In this document: positions 32,106 through 41,600 of the stretch, one piece after another
How the letters are laid out: each line of letters begins with the position of its first letter
Numbering within the stretch: position 1 is the stretch's first letter
Assembly: GCA_020848035.1 (NCBI GenBank)
Contig: JADLAX010000077.1
Location: 1-64,000 of the forward strand
Source: Anaerolineae bacterium
Lineage (GTDB): Bacteria; Chloroflexota; Anaerolineae; Promineifilales; Promineifilaceae
DNA: 64,000 nucleotides
Direction: 5' to 3'
The notes under the pieces: model-generated
The model's input: the letters and a program-made list of their open reading frames with translations, nothing else
Told to the model about the DNA's origin: nothing
Database searches by the model: none
Translations under genes and position numbers: made by a program

Positions 32106-34061
32106 ATGGAGAAAATGGTCCAAACTACTGCGAAAAACAGCCACAGATTTCGCAGATTACGCAGATTGTTGGCGCTTTTTATCTGTGCCATCTGGGTAAT
32201 CTGTGGATTTTCCCCTACCCAGGCGCAGGGGGATGTGCTGCTGCGGTTGAGCCAGCCCGATTTGTCCAACTTTCCCCAGATAAAGCTAAACGTGCTCAGC
32301 GCCGACAACCGGGGCGCATCCCTTGCCGAATCTGACCTGCTGCGGCTGACGCTGCGCGAAAACGGCGTGCCGATTCCTGAAGCCCAGGTGCAGTTTGTGC
32401 CGGTGGGGGTGGACATCATTTTTGTGCTGGACGCCGATCAATCGCTCAACATCATCGACGAAGGGCGCAGCGTGACGCGCCGGGAAACGGTGCAGGAGAT
32501 GCTGGCGCGGTACGCCAGCCGCTTCATGAACCCGTCGGGGCTGGACCGCATTTCGCTGCTGGTGCCGGATGGTACCGGTGAAGCTGGCCAATTTTTGGTG
32601 CAGGACACCGGTTCGCCGGATGCATTGGTGGATGCCAGCCAAAATTACACCGCCGACCTGCCCGAGGATGCGCCCATCAACGCCATGATGCAGCAGGCCA
32701 TTGCCCATGCCGCCGAGATTAAAGAAGACGGCCGTTACCAGGCCATCCTCCTCCTCAGCGAAGCGCGCCGCCTGCCGCAGTTCCTCGACTTTGATACGCT
32801 GGTGGCCGAGGCCCAGGCCATCGAGCTGCCGCTTTTTACCGCTATCCTGGGTGCCGAAGCCAGCTTTGATGAAGTGGACGCGGCGGCAGCTTTATACCAG
32901 CCAACGCGCGCCTTTTACACCCACGTGCCCCGCCCGGAAGAAGCCGACTCGCTCTTTTTGATCTGGCAGCGCCAGGGCAACCAGGCCCAAATTCGCTACC
33001 GCTCACTGCTGCGGCAGAGCGGCAGTTATCCCATCACGGTCAACATCGGCACGCTGACCGCGCGCACCGAGCTGGTGTTGGAGATTGTGCCACCGCAGCT
33101 GGAACTGGCGCTGCCAACAACGGCCGTTCAGCGCCAGGGTACCACCCCCGATACGCCGCTCATCGAGCTGGAACCCGCCGTCCTGCCCATCCCCGTGCAG
33201 CTCACCTGGCCCGATAGTTTGCCGCGCGAAGTAACGGCCGTTTCCCTCTATGTCGATGGGCAGCTCCAGCCCCAGCTCAACACGCCCCAGCCGGACGCCG
33301 CGGGCCTCATCAGTCTGAGCTGGAACGTGCAGTCGGTGGACACCGGCGCGTACCGCCTGCGCGCTGAAGTGACCGACGTGCTGGGCTACACGGCCGAAAC
33401 AGAGACGGTGGTGGTGACGTTGACGGCCGTTCGGCCCCCGCCCCCCACGCCCACACCCGCCCCCACCGCCACGCCCAGCCCCATCGAGCGCGTCACGGCC
33501 GTGACCAGCACCGTCAGCCGCGACGACTGGCTGCTGATTTTGGTGGGGTTGGGGCTGCTGGGGCTGGTGCTCATTTTAATTCGCTGGTGGCGGCGGCGAC
33601 CGCCCAAAGCAGCCCCTCGGCCGCGCCGTGAACGCCCCACCAGTTCTGGCGAAGCGCAGGAGGAAGTGGATGAAACGCTGGTTGCTTCGCTGCGCCTGGT
33701 GGAAGATGCGCCGGGCAACCGGACCGATATCGTGCTGGAGGAAGACAACCTGGCCATTGGCCGGGATCATGAGGTGGCTCAGATTGTCTTTGGCGACAGT
33801 TCGGTGGCGCGGTTACATGCGCGGATTCGGCGGCGGAACGGCCGTTACTACCTCTACGACGAAGGCAGCGCCAGCGGCACCTTTCTCAACCACGACCGCC
33901 TGGGCCTTAGCCCGCGCCAGCTGCAAGACGGCGACGAAATACGAATCGGCCGTCTCCTGCTGCGCTTCCAGCTCCGTCCCCCGGCCGCAGATTCCACAGA
34001 AACCGACCAACCCGAGCCAGACAGTTCAACCGACGCCGACGGGACCAGTGACGAAACGTAA
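32106..34061 (+). CDS. vWA-like, single-pass membrane protein with cytoplasmic FHA domain (paralogue)
   Basis: A 651-residue paralogue of the divergent neighbour. It has a signal peptide (LLALFICAIWVICGFSPTQAQ, about residues 21-41), a vWA-like domain with VDIIFVLDADQSLN (residues 101-114, a DxDxS variant of the MIDAS), beta-rich regions, a Pro/Thr linker, a membrane helix (about 474-494) and a C-terminal FHA domain (LAIGRDHEVAQIVFGDSSVARLHARI, SASGTFLNHDRL). The extra C-terminal tail is acidic. The signal-peptide codons coincide with a copy of the CAGATT-word hairpin element. Partners could be the Ser/Thr kinase at 38646-42011. Confidence 0.85.
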   Translation: MEKMVQTTAKNSHRFRRLRRLLALFICAIWVICGFSPTQAQGDVLLRLSQPDLSNFPQIKLNVLSADNRGASLAESDLLRLTLRENGVPIPEAQVQFVPVGVDIIFVLDADQSLNIIDEGRSVTRRETVQEMLARYASRFMNPSGLDRISLLVPDGTGEAGQFLVQDTGSPDALVDASQNYTADLPEDAPINAMMQQAIAHAAEIKEDGRYQAILLLSEARRLPQFLDFDTLVAEAQAIELPLFTAILGAEASFDEVDAAAALYQPTRAFYTHVPRPEEADSLFLIWQRQGNQAQIRYRSLLRQSGSYPITVNIGTLTARTELVLEIVPPQLELALPTTAVQRQGTTPDTPLIELEPAVLPIPVQLTWPDSLPREVTAVSLYVDGQLQPQLNTPQPDAAGLISLSWNVQSVDTGAYRLRAEVTDVLGYTAETETVVVTLTAVRPPPPTPTPAPTATPSPIERVTAVTSTVSRDDWLLILVGLGLLGLVLILIRWWRRRPPKAAPRPRRERPTSSGEAQEEVDETLVASLRLVEDAPGNRTDIVLEEDNLAIGRDHEVAQIVFGDSSVARLHARIRRRNGRYYLYDEGSASGTFLNHDRLGLSPRQLQDGDEIRIGRLLLRFQLRPPAADSTETDQPEPDSSTDADGTSDET

Positions 34062-34130
34062 CCACGTTACTCCTATTATGCCCGTGTAGTGCCTGTCCTC
34101 GCGGGAATCACACCTGTTTGATTGAGATGT

Positions 34131-34421
34131 TTAAGCTTCCAGGGCTTCGCGGACCGCTTCCGGGTTTTCTGAGGCAACTTTAAGCAAGGCCCTGGCAGGT
34201 CCAACGGGAACGCGTCGTCCTTGCTCCCAATTTTGCAAGGTGCCCACACTTACGCCAATCATCAAAGCAAATTCACTTTGTGATTTATCCAGGCGCTGCC
34301 GAATTTCCTTGATATCCATCGGCGAAAATTCAAAGACGCGCCCCGGTTCCTCTTGCCCTTTTTTGATTTTGCCTGCCTGCTGAATACTTTCTACCAGTTC
34401 ATCAAACAGTTCGTCGTTCAT
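34131..34421 (-). CDS. HTH (XRE/HigA-like) antitoxin
   Basis: A 96-residue DNA-binding antitoxin. The Cro/C1-type helix-turn-helix is in IKEIRQRLDKSQSEFALMIGVSVGTLQNWEQGRRVP. The N-terminal helix (MNDELFDELVESIQQAGKI) would neutralise the toxin. Its ATG at 34421 overlaps the toxin stop as ATGA; ATG 34430 is the alternative. Sequence type resembles NadS/HigA antitoxins encoded after their toxin. It probably represses the promoter at 34742-34770. Confidence 0.9.
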   Translation of the reverse strand: MNDELFDELVESIQQAGKIKKGQEEPGRVFEFSPMDIKEIRQRLDKSQSEFALMIGVSVGTLQNWEQGRRVPVGPARALLKVASENPEAVREALEA

Positions 34422-34735
34422 TTTAGCCATTCCTCTACAAGCTTTCGCAAACTCTTTATCTGGTCCTGTGTCAGATCTTCTTTTTTCGCCTTTTTGTAAA
34501 CAACCAGCATAAAAAACGTCTCGTCGGGCACATCCCAATAATAAATCACGCGTAGGCCGCCTCGTTTACCTGTGCCTGGTGTACTCCATCGAATTTTGCG
34601 CAACCCACCACTTCCCGGAATCAAATCGCCTGCTTCTGGACGCATCAACAAAGCTTCTTGCAGCTTTCTATATTCAGAATCTGGCAGCAACGCTTTAATC
34701 TGCTTGGTGAAAATAGGCGTTTCGATGAAAAGCAT
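34418..34735 (-). CDS. RelE/HigB-type toxin
   Basis: A 105-residue mRNA interferase-like toxin. The start at 34735 is set by the -10 box six bases upstream; the longer frame to 34786 reads through the promoter. RelE-family features: IFTKQIKALLPDSEYRKLQEALLMRPEAGDLIPGSGGLRKIRWS, then GKRGGLRVIYYWDVPDETFFMLVVYKKAKKEDLT, with basic residues in the expected cleft. Toxin-first order with an overlapping antitoxin is typical of HigBA-like systems. Confidence 0.9.
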   Translation of the reverse strand: MLFIETPIFTKQIKALLPDSEYRKLQEALLMRPEAGDLIPGSGGLRKIRWSTPGTGKRGGLRVIYYWDVPDETFFMLVVYKKAKKEDLTQDQIKSLRKLVEEWLK

Positions 34736-34741
34736 GGCAAA

Positions 34742-34770
34742 ACTATACGTCAGTGACGCACAAAAGGCAA
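34742..34770 (-). promoter_or_regulatory. Promoter and probable operator of the toxin-antitoxin operon
   Basis: On the minus strand: TTGCCT, 17-bp spacer, TATAGT, six bases, ATG. Between the boxes lies the perfect inverted repeat CGTCA-G-TGACG (34748-34758), a good candidate for the antitoxin operator because it touches the -10 box. The transcript should be leaderless. Confidence 0.65.
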
Positions 34771-34864
34771 TAGGCAGCTCAGCCAACTGGCAGTTGGTTA
34801 GACAAATTTTTCAGGAGAATGCTCCCCAGCTGAAAACCTGCTATGCTTCCGTGTTGGAGTGTTT

Positions 34865-36496
34865 ATGATTGAGTTACTGCAAGCCAATCCGCTGCTGCTG
34901 CTGTTTATTGTGGTGGCGATTGGCTATCTTTTGGGTCAGATTCGGATCGGCGGCAACAGCATGGGGGTTGCGGCCGTTTTATTTGTCGGTCTGGCGTTTG
35001 GGGCGCTGGATCCGGGGCTGCAAATGCCCCAAATTATCCTTGATTTGGGGCTGGTGCTGTTTGTCTACACCATTGGTCTAGCCAATGGCCCTGGCTTTTT
35101 TAGCAAGTTCCGCCGCGAAGGGCTGCGCGAGGTGCTGTTTATCGTCGGCATCATGGCGCTGCCCGCGCTGCTGCTGCTGGGCCTCCATCTGGCGCTGGAC
35201 CTGGCACCCGCCACAACCGTGGGCATCTTTACCGGCCTGTCCAACAACACGCCAGCCCTGGCCAGCGTGCTGGATTTAATTGGGCCGAACGACGATACGG
35301 CCGCTTCCGCCGCCGTCGTTGGTTTTTCTGTGGTTTATCCGCTGGGGGTGCTGGGGCGCATGCTGGTTCTGGCGCTTGTGCTGCGCCTCTGGCCGGTCGA
35401 TTTTGCTGCCGAAGCGCACCGGCTGCGCCACCAATACCCCATCGCCCGCGATTTGCAATACCGGACGATTGACATAACTAAGCCAGAAATGATGGCACGG
35501 CCGTTGCGCCAGCTGCGCCGCGAGCAGGACTGGGATGTGTTATTCGGCCGTTTGTACCGGGGCAGCAGCATCAGCCTCATCAGCAACGACACGCTGTTCC
35601 AGCCCGGCGACAAAATTGTGGTGGCGGGCACACCGGAAGCGATGGATGAGTTGGAAACGGCCGTGGGCCAGCGCGCCGCCGAAGTTTTGCAGCACGATCA
35701 TGCGGTCTACACCAGCCGCCGCCTGTTTGTCTCCAACCCAGACATTGCCGGTAAGCCGCTGTCGGCGCTGAACCTGCGCGAAGATCATGGGGCCATCGTC
35801 TCCCACGTGCGGCGCGGCGATGTGGAGCTGCTGGCCCGGGGCGACACCGTTTTGGAGTGGGGCGACCGCATCCGCGTATTGGCCCCGCGCGAAGAAATTC
35901 CGCACCTGGTTGAGCTGTTTGGCGACTCTTACGCCCAGCTCAGCCACGTCAACCTGATGACCGTTGGCCTGGGCATTGCCGTCGGCTGGCTGCTCGGCCT
36001 GATTCCGATTACGCTGCCGGGTGGCATTACCTTTCAATTGGGCCTGGCCGGCGGGCCGCTGCTGGTGGCCCTGGTGCTGGGAGCGCTGCGCCGCACCGGC
36101 CCCATCTTGTGGAAAATGCCCTATAGCGCCAACCTGACCCTGCGCCAGTTTGGCCTGATTTTGCTGCTGGCGGCCGTGGGCGTACGCTCTGGCAGCGCCT
36201 TTTTGCAGGCGTTCACCAACGGTGCGGGCTGGCTCATTTTTGGGCTGGGGTTGGGGCTGATTGTGCTCACGACGCTGCTGGCGCTTTGGGTCGGTTACAA
36301 GCTGCTGGGCATCCCGTTCAGCCTGCTGCTGGGCATGATCTCACCCCAACCGGCCGTGCTGGAGTATGCCGAAGACCAGGCGCAAAATCCGCTGCCGGGC
36401 ATTGGCTACACCCTCATGTTTCCCTTTGCCATCATCATCAACGTCATTTTGGCCCAGGTACTGCTGATCGTGCTGCAAACGATGTTTGCCCCCTAA
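34865..36496 (+). CDS. AspT/YidE-type transporter with two RCK_C (TrkA-C) domains
   Basis: A 543-residue membrane protein. The two membrane halves (about residues 5-175 and 360-543) each have five to six helices with the AsT-type duplication; both repeat the LGLVLFVYTIGLANGPGF / FGLILLLAAVGVRSGSAF pattern. Between them are two TrkA-C-like domains (about 205-280 and 290-370). Relatives exchange aspartate for alanine (AspT) or are uncharacterised YidE/YbjL transporters. GGAG lies five bases before the ATG at 34865. Substrate is unknown. Confidence 0.88.
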   Translation: MIELLQANPLLLLFIVVAIGYLLGQIRIGGNSMGVAAVLFVGLAFGALDPGLQMPQIILDLGLVLFVYTIGLANGPGFFSKFRREGLREVLFIVGIMALPALLLLGLHLALDLAPATTVGIFTGLSNNTPALASVLDLIGPNDDTAASAAVVGFSVVYPLGVLGRMLVLALVLRLWPVDFAAEAHRLRHQYPIARDLQYRTIDITKPEMMARPLRQLRREQDWDVLFGRLYRGSSISLISNDTLFQPGDKIVVAGTPEAMDELETAVGQRAAEVLQHDHAVYTSRRLFVSNPDIAGKPLSALNLREDHGAIVSHVRRGDVELLARGDTVLEWGDRIRVLAPREEIPHLVELFGDSYAQLSHVNLMTVGLGIAVGWLLGLIPITLPGGITFQLGLAGGPLLVALVLGALRRTGPILWKMPYSANLTLRQFGLILLLAAVGVRSGSAFLQAFTNGAGWLIFGLGLGLIVLTTLLALWVGYKLLGIPFSLLLGMISPQPAVLEYAEDQAQNPLPGIGYTLMFPFAIIINVILAQVLLIVLQTMFAP

Positions 36497-36532
36497 CTCG
36501 CACGAGTTTTCTATTTAGAGTGTCCGGCTTTT

Positions 36533-36566
36533 TCAGATTGGACAAATCTTGAAGATTGGCCCAATC
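36533..36566. repeat. AGATTGG-word hairpin
   Basis: CAGATTGGACAAATCTTG and AAGATTGGCCCAATCTC form overlapping short hairpins between the convergent transporter and AAA genes. Same words as 29503-29517. Confidence 0.5.
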
Positions 36567-36592
36567 TCAGCCGGTAACTTCCAGACGGTTAT

Positions 36593-38665
36593 TCAGCGGC
36601 GGAGCCACAACCAGTCGGTGAGGTACTGCACACCCAGGCGCAGGTAACGCCGGTAGGTGCTGAAGGGCAAATCGAGCAATTCGGCCGCCTGCTCTTGAGT
36701 ATCGGCGGGCTGGATGTAAGTGTGGTGCAGGGTGCGCTGCCACCGGTTTTGTTTGGGATGCGCCGTCATTTGCTGCAGCCCTTCCTGCACCAGCTGGCGC
36801 AGCTGGACCACGGGCGGTACGTCTACGGCCGTTTTGTCTACCAGGCGGCTGCGGCACAGCGGATTATTTTGCAGCGCCAGATCATCGGTGAAATGGCGCA
36901 GCGCCTCCTGCACCGCAGCGGCAAAAGCCACCTCGTCCAGGGCAGCATCGGGCGGAGCGGCCAGCGGACCAGCTGGCTCCGGCAGCTCTACCTTGATCCC
37001 CAGCTCGTGCTCGGCCATACGCGCCAGCCAGACCAGCGGCGGCACCACGCGCCAATCATGCCCATACATGCCGAAGGAACGGCCGTTCACCACAAAATCC
37101 GCCTGGGGCAGCCGGGCTTGCTCGGCAAAGCCAAATACCGCCACCCAAAAGTCAGGCTCGGCGCAGGGGATGAAGGTAAAGGCCAGGTTGGTGCGGGTTA
37201 AATAATGCTGCACCATGTTCAAAAAAATGCGGCTTTGCACGGGCGAAAGCCCCTGGTAACTTTCGGCCGCCATCCAGAAGCGGAACAGCGTGGCCGCGTC
37301 GCCCGGCCGCAGCGGTGCGTGGTGGGCCAAAAAGGTCAGCGCCGCCGCTACTGCCGGATCACGTGCCGCGTCTTCGGCGGTACATTTTTCCAGGGCCACT
37401 TGCAGCAGCAAGCCCTGCGCCGTACCGCCAGGCTGGCGGAAGATGACCCAGCCCTCCGGTTGGCGTTCTAACCAATGCGTGGCGAGGGTGACGGCCGTTT
37501 CCCCCTCATGCTGCCGAATCATGCCCAAAAGTGTGGCGCGATCACTTTCCAGGTAGCCGTCGGTAAACACCGTGCCGGTGGCCTGCCAGTCAAAATAAGC
37601 CTGGATGACGGGGTTATCGCGGTGCAAAAAGATGTAGTCAGACAAAATATGGCGCTGCTGCTGCTCGCTGCTTTCATGAAAGCGCTGAATGTAAAAGTTC
37701 CGGGCGCGGTTGTGCAGCGCCGCCTGCCACAGCGGATCGCGCCAGTGCAAATCCACCGCCAATGCCTCACGCGCCAGGTCGTGCGGATACAAACCGCGCC
37801 GCTCCGCCTCCATAAATGAGAGGCCGCGCAGCCAGGCAAAAATGGCGTGTGGCTCTTTGACGTCCAGCAGCGCGCCCAGCAGCGGTTCGTTCAGCAGGCG
37901 CACCTGCGAACACGCTTCAAGCGCCGCCCGGTGCAGCGGGCTGGGCACCTCTTGCATAAACTGTTCCAGCAGCGATTTGATGATGTCGGGTGCATTTTCC
38001 GGGTGAAATTCGATGTCTGGGTGCTGGGCAAACATATCGGCGATCAACGACAGGGCCAGGGGATGACCGTGGGTGAAGGCCAAAATGCGCTCATGCTGTC
38101 GCGCCGGGATGGTCCGCCGCATCAAGAAGGCGCGGCTTTCCTCCTGGCTTAGATTTTTCAGCGGCACCAGGCGCATCAGCTGCTGCCAGCCGGGGTCGGT
38201 GCGCCAGCGCAGCGAGGGCGGATTGCGCCCCGCCATGATGACCAGCACGTGGCCGGGCAGCTGTGGCAAAAATGTTTCCTGCAGCCAGCTGTCCAGGGGA
38301 AAAAGCAGCTCAGCAGTATCGATCTGAAGGAGGATACGGCCGTCGTACCCCCTCAACCCAGGAATAACCGCTTCCGGGTGGCTCAGCCCCAACAGCTGCT
38401 GGAGAGCGTGGAGAAAACCGGCCGGCGATACTTCCAGGTTGCGCCCATCTAGCGGCAACACCCGCACGCTGGCCTGCTGTGCCCAGTAGGCGCTTTCGCG
38501 CAGCAGGCTGCTTTTGCCCACACCACCTGGTCCAAAAATGTAAATCAACCCCAGCGGCAGGTCGGCTTTGTTGATGGCCGCACGCAGCAGGTCACGCTCC
38601 TGAGAGCGGCCGACAAAGTGATCGCGGCGGGCCGCTTCCAAATGGTCAAACAGTGAACCTGTCAT
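36593..38665 (-). CDS. AAA/STAND ATPase with C-terminal helix-turn-helix-like segment
   Basis: The start at 38665 (MTGSLFDHLE) overlaps the upstream kinase gene by 20 bp. In the 690-residue protein, Walker A is GPGGVGKSS (residues 45-53) and Walker B is ILLQIDTAELL (about D116). A sensor-like VIMAGRNPPS and THGHPLALSL (a GxP motif of STAND ATPases) follow. A long helical middle lacks clear TPRs. The end, ADTQEQAAELLDLPFSTYRRYLRLGVQYLTDWLW, looks like a sigma-region-4/LuxR-type HTH. Translational coupling to the Ser/Thr kinase suggests a joint signalling role, possibly transcriptional. Confidence 0.82.
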   Translation of the reverse strand: MTGSLFDHLEAARRDHFVGRSQERDLLRAAINKADLPLGLIYIFGPGGVGKSSLLRESAYWAQQASVRVLPLDGRNLEVSPAGFLHALQQLLGLSHPEAVIPGLRGYDGRILLQIDTAELLFPLDSWLQETFLPQLPGHVLVIMAGRNPPSLRWRTDPGWQQLMRLVPLKNLSQEESRAFLMRRTIPARQHERILAFTHGHPLALSLIADMFAQHPDIEFHPENAPDIIKSLLEQFMQEVPSPLHRAALEACSQVRLLNEPLLGALLDVKEPHAIFAWLRGLSFMEAERRGLYPHDLAREALAVDLHWRDPLWQAALHNRARNFYIQRFHESSEQQQRHILSDYIFLHRDNPVIQAYFDWQATGTVFTDGYLESDRATLLGMIRQHEGETAVTLATHWLERQPEGWVIFRQPGGTAQGLLLQVALEKCTAEDAARDPAVAAALTFLAHHAPLRPGDAATLFRFWMAAESYQGLSPVQSRIFLNMVQHYLTRTNLAFTFIPCAEPDFWVAVFGFAEQARLPQADFVVNGRSFGMYGHDWRVVPPLVWLARMAEHELGIKVELPEPAGPLAAPPDAALDEVAFAAAVQEALRHFTDDLALQNNPLCRSRLVDKTAVDVPPVVQLRQLVQEGLQQMTAHPKQNRWQRTLHHTYIQPADTQEQAAELLDLPFSTYRRYLRLGVQYLTDWLWLRR

Positions 38666-41600
38666 CCAGCACCTCATCGACGAACTGAACGGCCGTTGCT
38701 GCCACAAGTGCCTGCCCCGCTAACCAGGCGGTGGCCAGACGTTCGGCAGGCAGGTGGCTTTCTACCTGGGCCAACGCCGCTTCAAACATCCCCTTCTCGT
38801 CACTTTCCCAGGCACCGCCCATCTGATCCAGCTGCCTTTCGGCCGTCGCCAACAGCCGGGCGGCCGGTTCAAACCGCTCCGTCGCGGCCCACACGGCCGC
38901 TACCCCCGTCAGGGCAAAAACAACCCCAATCTGGTCGCCAATGGCCAGCGACAGGGCCAGGCTGGCCCGGTAATCGGTGACGGCCGCGGGGTAATTTTGC
39001 TGCATAAACGCCAGCCGCCCCCGGTTGCTGTAGGTGGTGGCCAGCCCTTGCTGATCATTTTGCTGCTGCCGGAGCAGAATCACTTCTTCAAACAACTGTT
39101 GCGCCGTGGGATATTCTTGCTGAGCCAGCGCCACCAGCGCCAGGTTGTCTAACATGCCAGCCACGTGGCGCATGTCGCCCAGCTGACGGCGCAGGAGCAG
39201 CGCCTCCTGCCAGTAACGGCTGGCGGTGGCGTAATCGCGCTGCTGGTAAGGAATCATGCCCAGATTGGCCAGCGCCGCCGGGATGCCCCATCGGTCGCCC
39301 ACCTTACGCCGCAGCTGCAAGCTGGCCGCAAAATTGTCCTGCGCCGCCGCCCACTCGCCGCGGCGGTAGGCAATCAGCCCTAAATTGTTGTATGAATTGG
39401 CCAGCTCGGCCCAATCTTCAGCCGCCTGGCGCAGCGCCAACGCTGCCTGAAAATAGGCCACGGCCGTTTCATATGCCCCTTGTGAATACGCCACGCTGCC
39501 CAAATTGTGCCGCACCCGCGCCCGGCTGCCGTCGTCTGGGGCCAGCGTTAAGGCAACGTCCAGCTCGGCCAGAGCCATTTGGTATTCCCCCTGCTGGTAA
39601 AAAATATTGGCAATTTCCAGCCGGACCTGACACAAGCCAGCCATATCCTGCACCGCCGCAAAATCGGCTTGGGCCAGGGTGAGCCAGTTTAAGGCAGCCT
39701 GGTACTGCCCCCGATTGCGCTCCAGGTTGCCCAACATCTGGCGGGCCTGCCCCTGTTGGTGCTGGCTGGCGGTGGGCAGGGTGATTACGGCCGTTAACGC
39801 CACCAACGCCTCATCCACCTGCCCATTTACCTTGTACAAATTCCCCAGCGCCAGCAGCACCGCGCCCCTTTCGGCGGCATCGTCGGGCAAAAGAGTCAGC
39901 AGCTGCTCGTACAGGCTGATAGCCGCTTCGTTAGCGTACCCTTTTTCGGCATGCTGCCCGGCCACCCAGAGGTAACGGCGCTGCGCATCTGGCAGCCCGG
40001 CGGCGGCAAAATGGTGCGCCAGGTTGGCCGCGTGGGGACCCAGATCAGCGACGTAAACCGTTTCCAGGCCGTGGGCAATTTGCTGGTGCCAGCGCCGCCG
40101 CCAGCGGGGGCCAATCCGGTGCAGTACAGCCTCGCGCAACTTGTCGTGGCTAAAGTGCCAGCGGTCGGTGCCGGTTTCACGCTCCAACACGCCCGCCTGG
40201 GCACAGGCGGTGAGCCAGCTTTCCAGCCGGGTACGCGGCGCGAGATAGGCCAGCAGCGCAAAATCGAGCTGGCGACCGGCCAGGGCGGCTTTTTTGAGGA
40301 GCCGCACATGCGTCGGCGGCACGCGCCCCAGCCGCCGCTGCGCAACCTGCTGAATTCCCTGGGGAAAAACGGCGGTGGGCAGCGGCACCGCGCCAATCTG
40401 GTCCAATCGCCCGGCTTCTTCGGCCAGGGCACGAACTACCTCGACAATAAAAAAGGTGTTGCCCTCGGTTTCACGCTGGAGGAAGTGGAGCAGGGTGGGC
40501 AGACGGCCGTTTTCGCCCAACATCGCCGCACTCAAATCAGCCACCGCCTCGGACGCCAACGGGCGCAAATCGAGGCGCGACAGGCTGGCCAGCCGGGTCA
40601 GCAGTTCACGCCGTTCGTACAGGCGACAGCTGGCCACCAGGCAAAGCGCCATCTCCTGGTGCTGCGCCACAAGCTGCTCCAGCAGCAGCAGGCTGTTCTC
40701 GTCGGCCCAGTGCACATCTTCCAAAATGAGCAGCAGGGGCTGAGCAGCCGCAGCCCTAGCCAGCAAATCGAGGACGGTGAGGTGGAGGCGTGCCTGGGCG
40801 GCGGCGGCCGCCAGCGGTGGCGCTGGCTGGACTGGCCGCCCCACCAGCCGGGCAATGTCGGGAATGATGGCGTGCAGCACGGCCGTTTCCAGGTCGGTGG
40901 GGGCGGTTGGCAGCAGGAGGGGGCGCAGCAGTTCGGCCCAGAGATGATAAACGCCGCCGTTGGCCTGGGCCTGGCCGCGCAGCACCTGGCTGCCGTTGAC
41001 CAGGGCAAAAATGCGCAGCTCTTGCAGCAGGCGGCTTTTGCCCATGCCACTTTCCCCCACCACCAGCCAGCCGCTGCCCTGGCCCTGCGCCGCCTGCTGC
41101 CGGGCATCTTCCAGACGGGCCAGCTCGGCAGACCGGCCGATAAACGGGGCCGCTTGCAAGAAGCTTTCGCGGGTGGCCCTGGATTCGGGCGGCAGGGGGA
41201 GGTGAACGGCCGTACACAGAGCCGCCAGCGTTTCGGCCGCCGAGGGGTAGCGGGCGGTGGGTTCTTTGGCCAGCAGCCGCTGCACCACGGCCTGTAACCC
41301 TGGGGCAAGTGCCAGCAGCGAAAAATCTGGCTCCTGCTGCAAGATGGCCAGCGGCAGGTTGGTTTCGTGGTGGAACGGGTGCCAGCCCGCCAACAGCTCA
41401 TACGCCAGCAGGCCCACCGCATACAAGTCGGAGGCTACGGTGGCCGTGCCGCCCTGGAGCAGTTCGGGGGCCATGTAGGCCAGGGTGCCGGAGGGCAGCG
41501 AGGCGGTGCCTGGTGTCAGCGCCAGGCCAAAATCGAGCACCTTGACGTTGCCCTGGGCATCCACCAGCACGTTGCCCGGTTTTAGATCGCGGTGGATGAT

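Noticed and set aside
39951-41297. 448-codon plus-strand frame opposite the Ser/Thr kinase
   Set aside because: The kinase-AAA-TPR protein on the other strand has all expected motifs; the opposite frame is low-complexity Gly/Gln/Arg.
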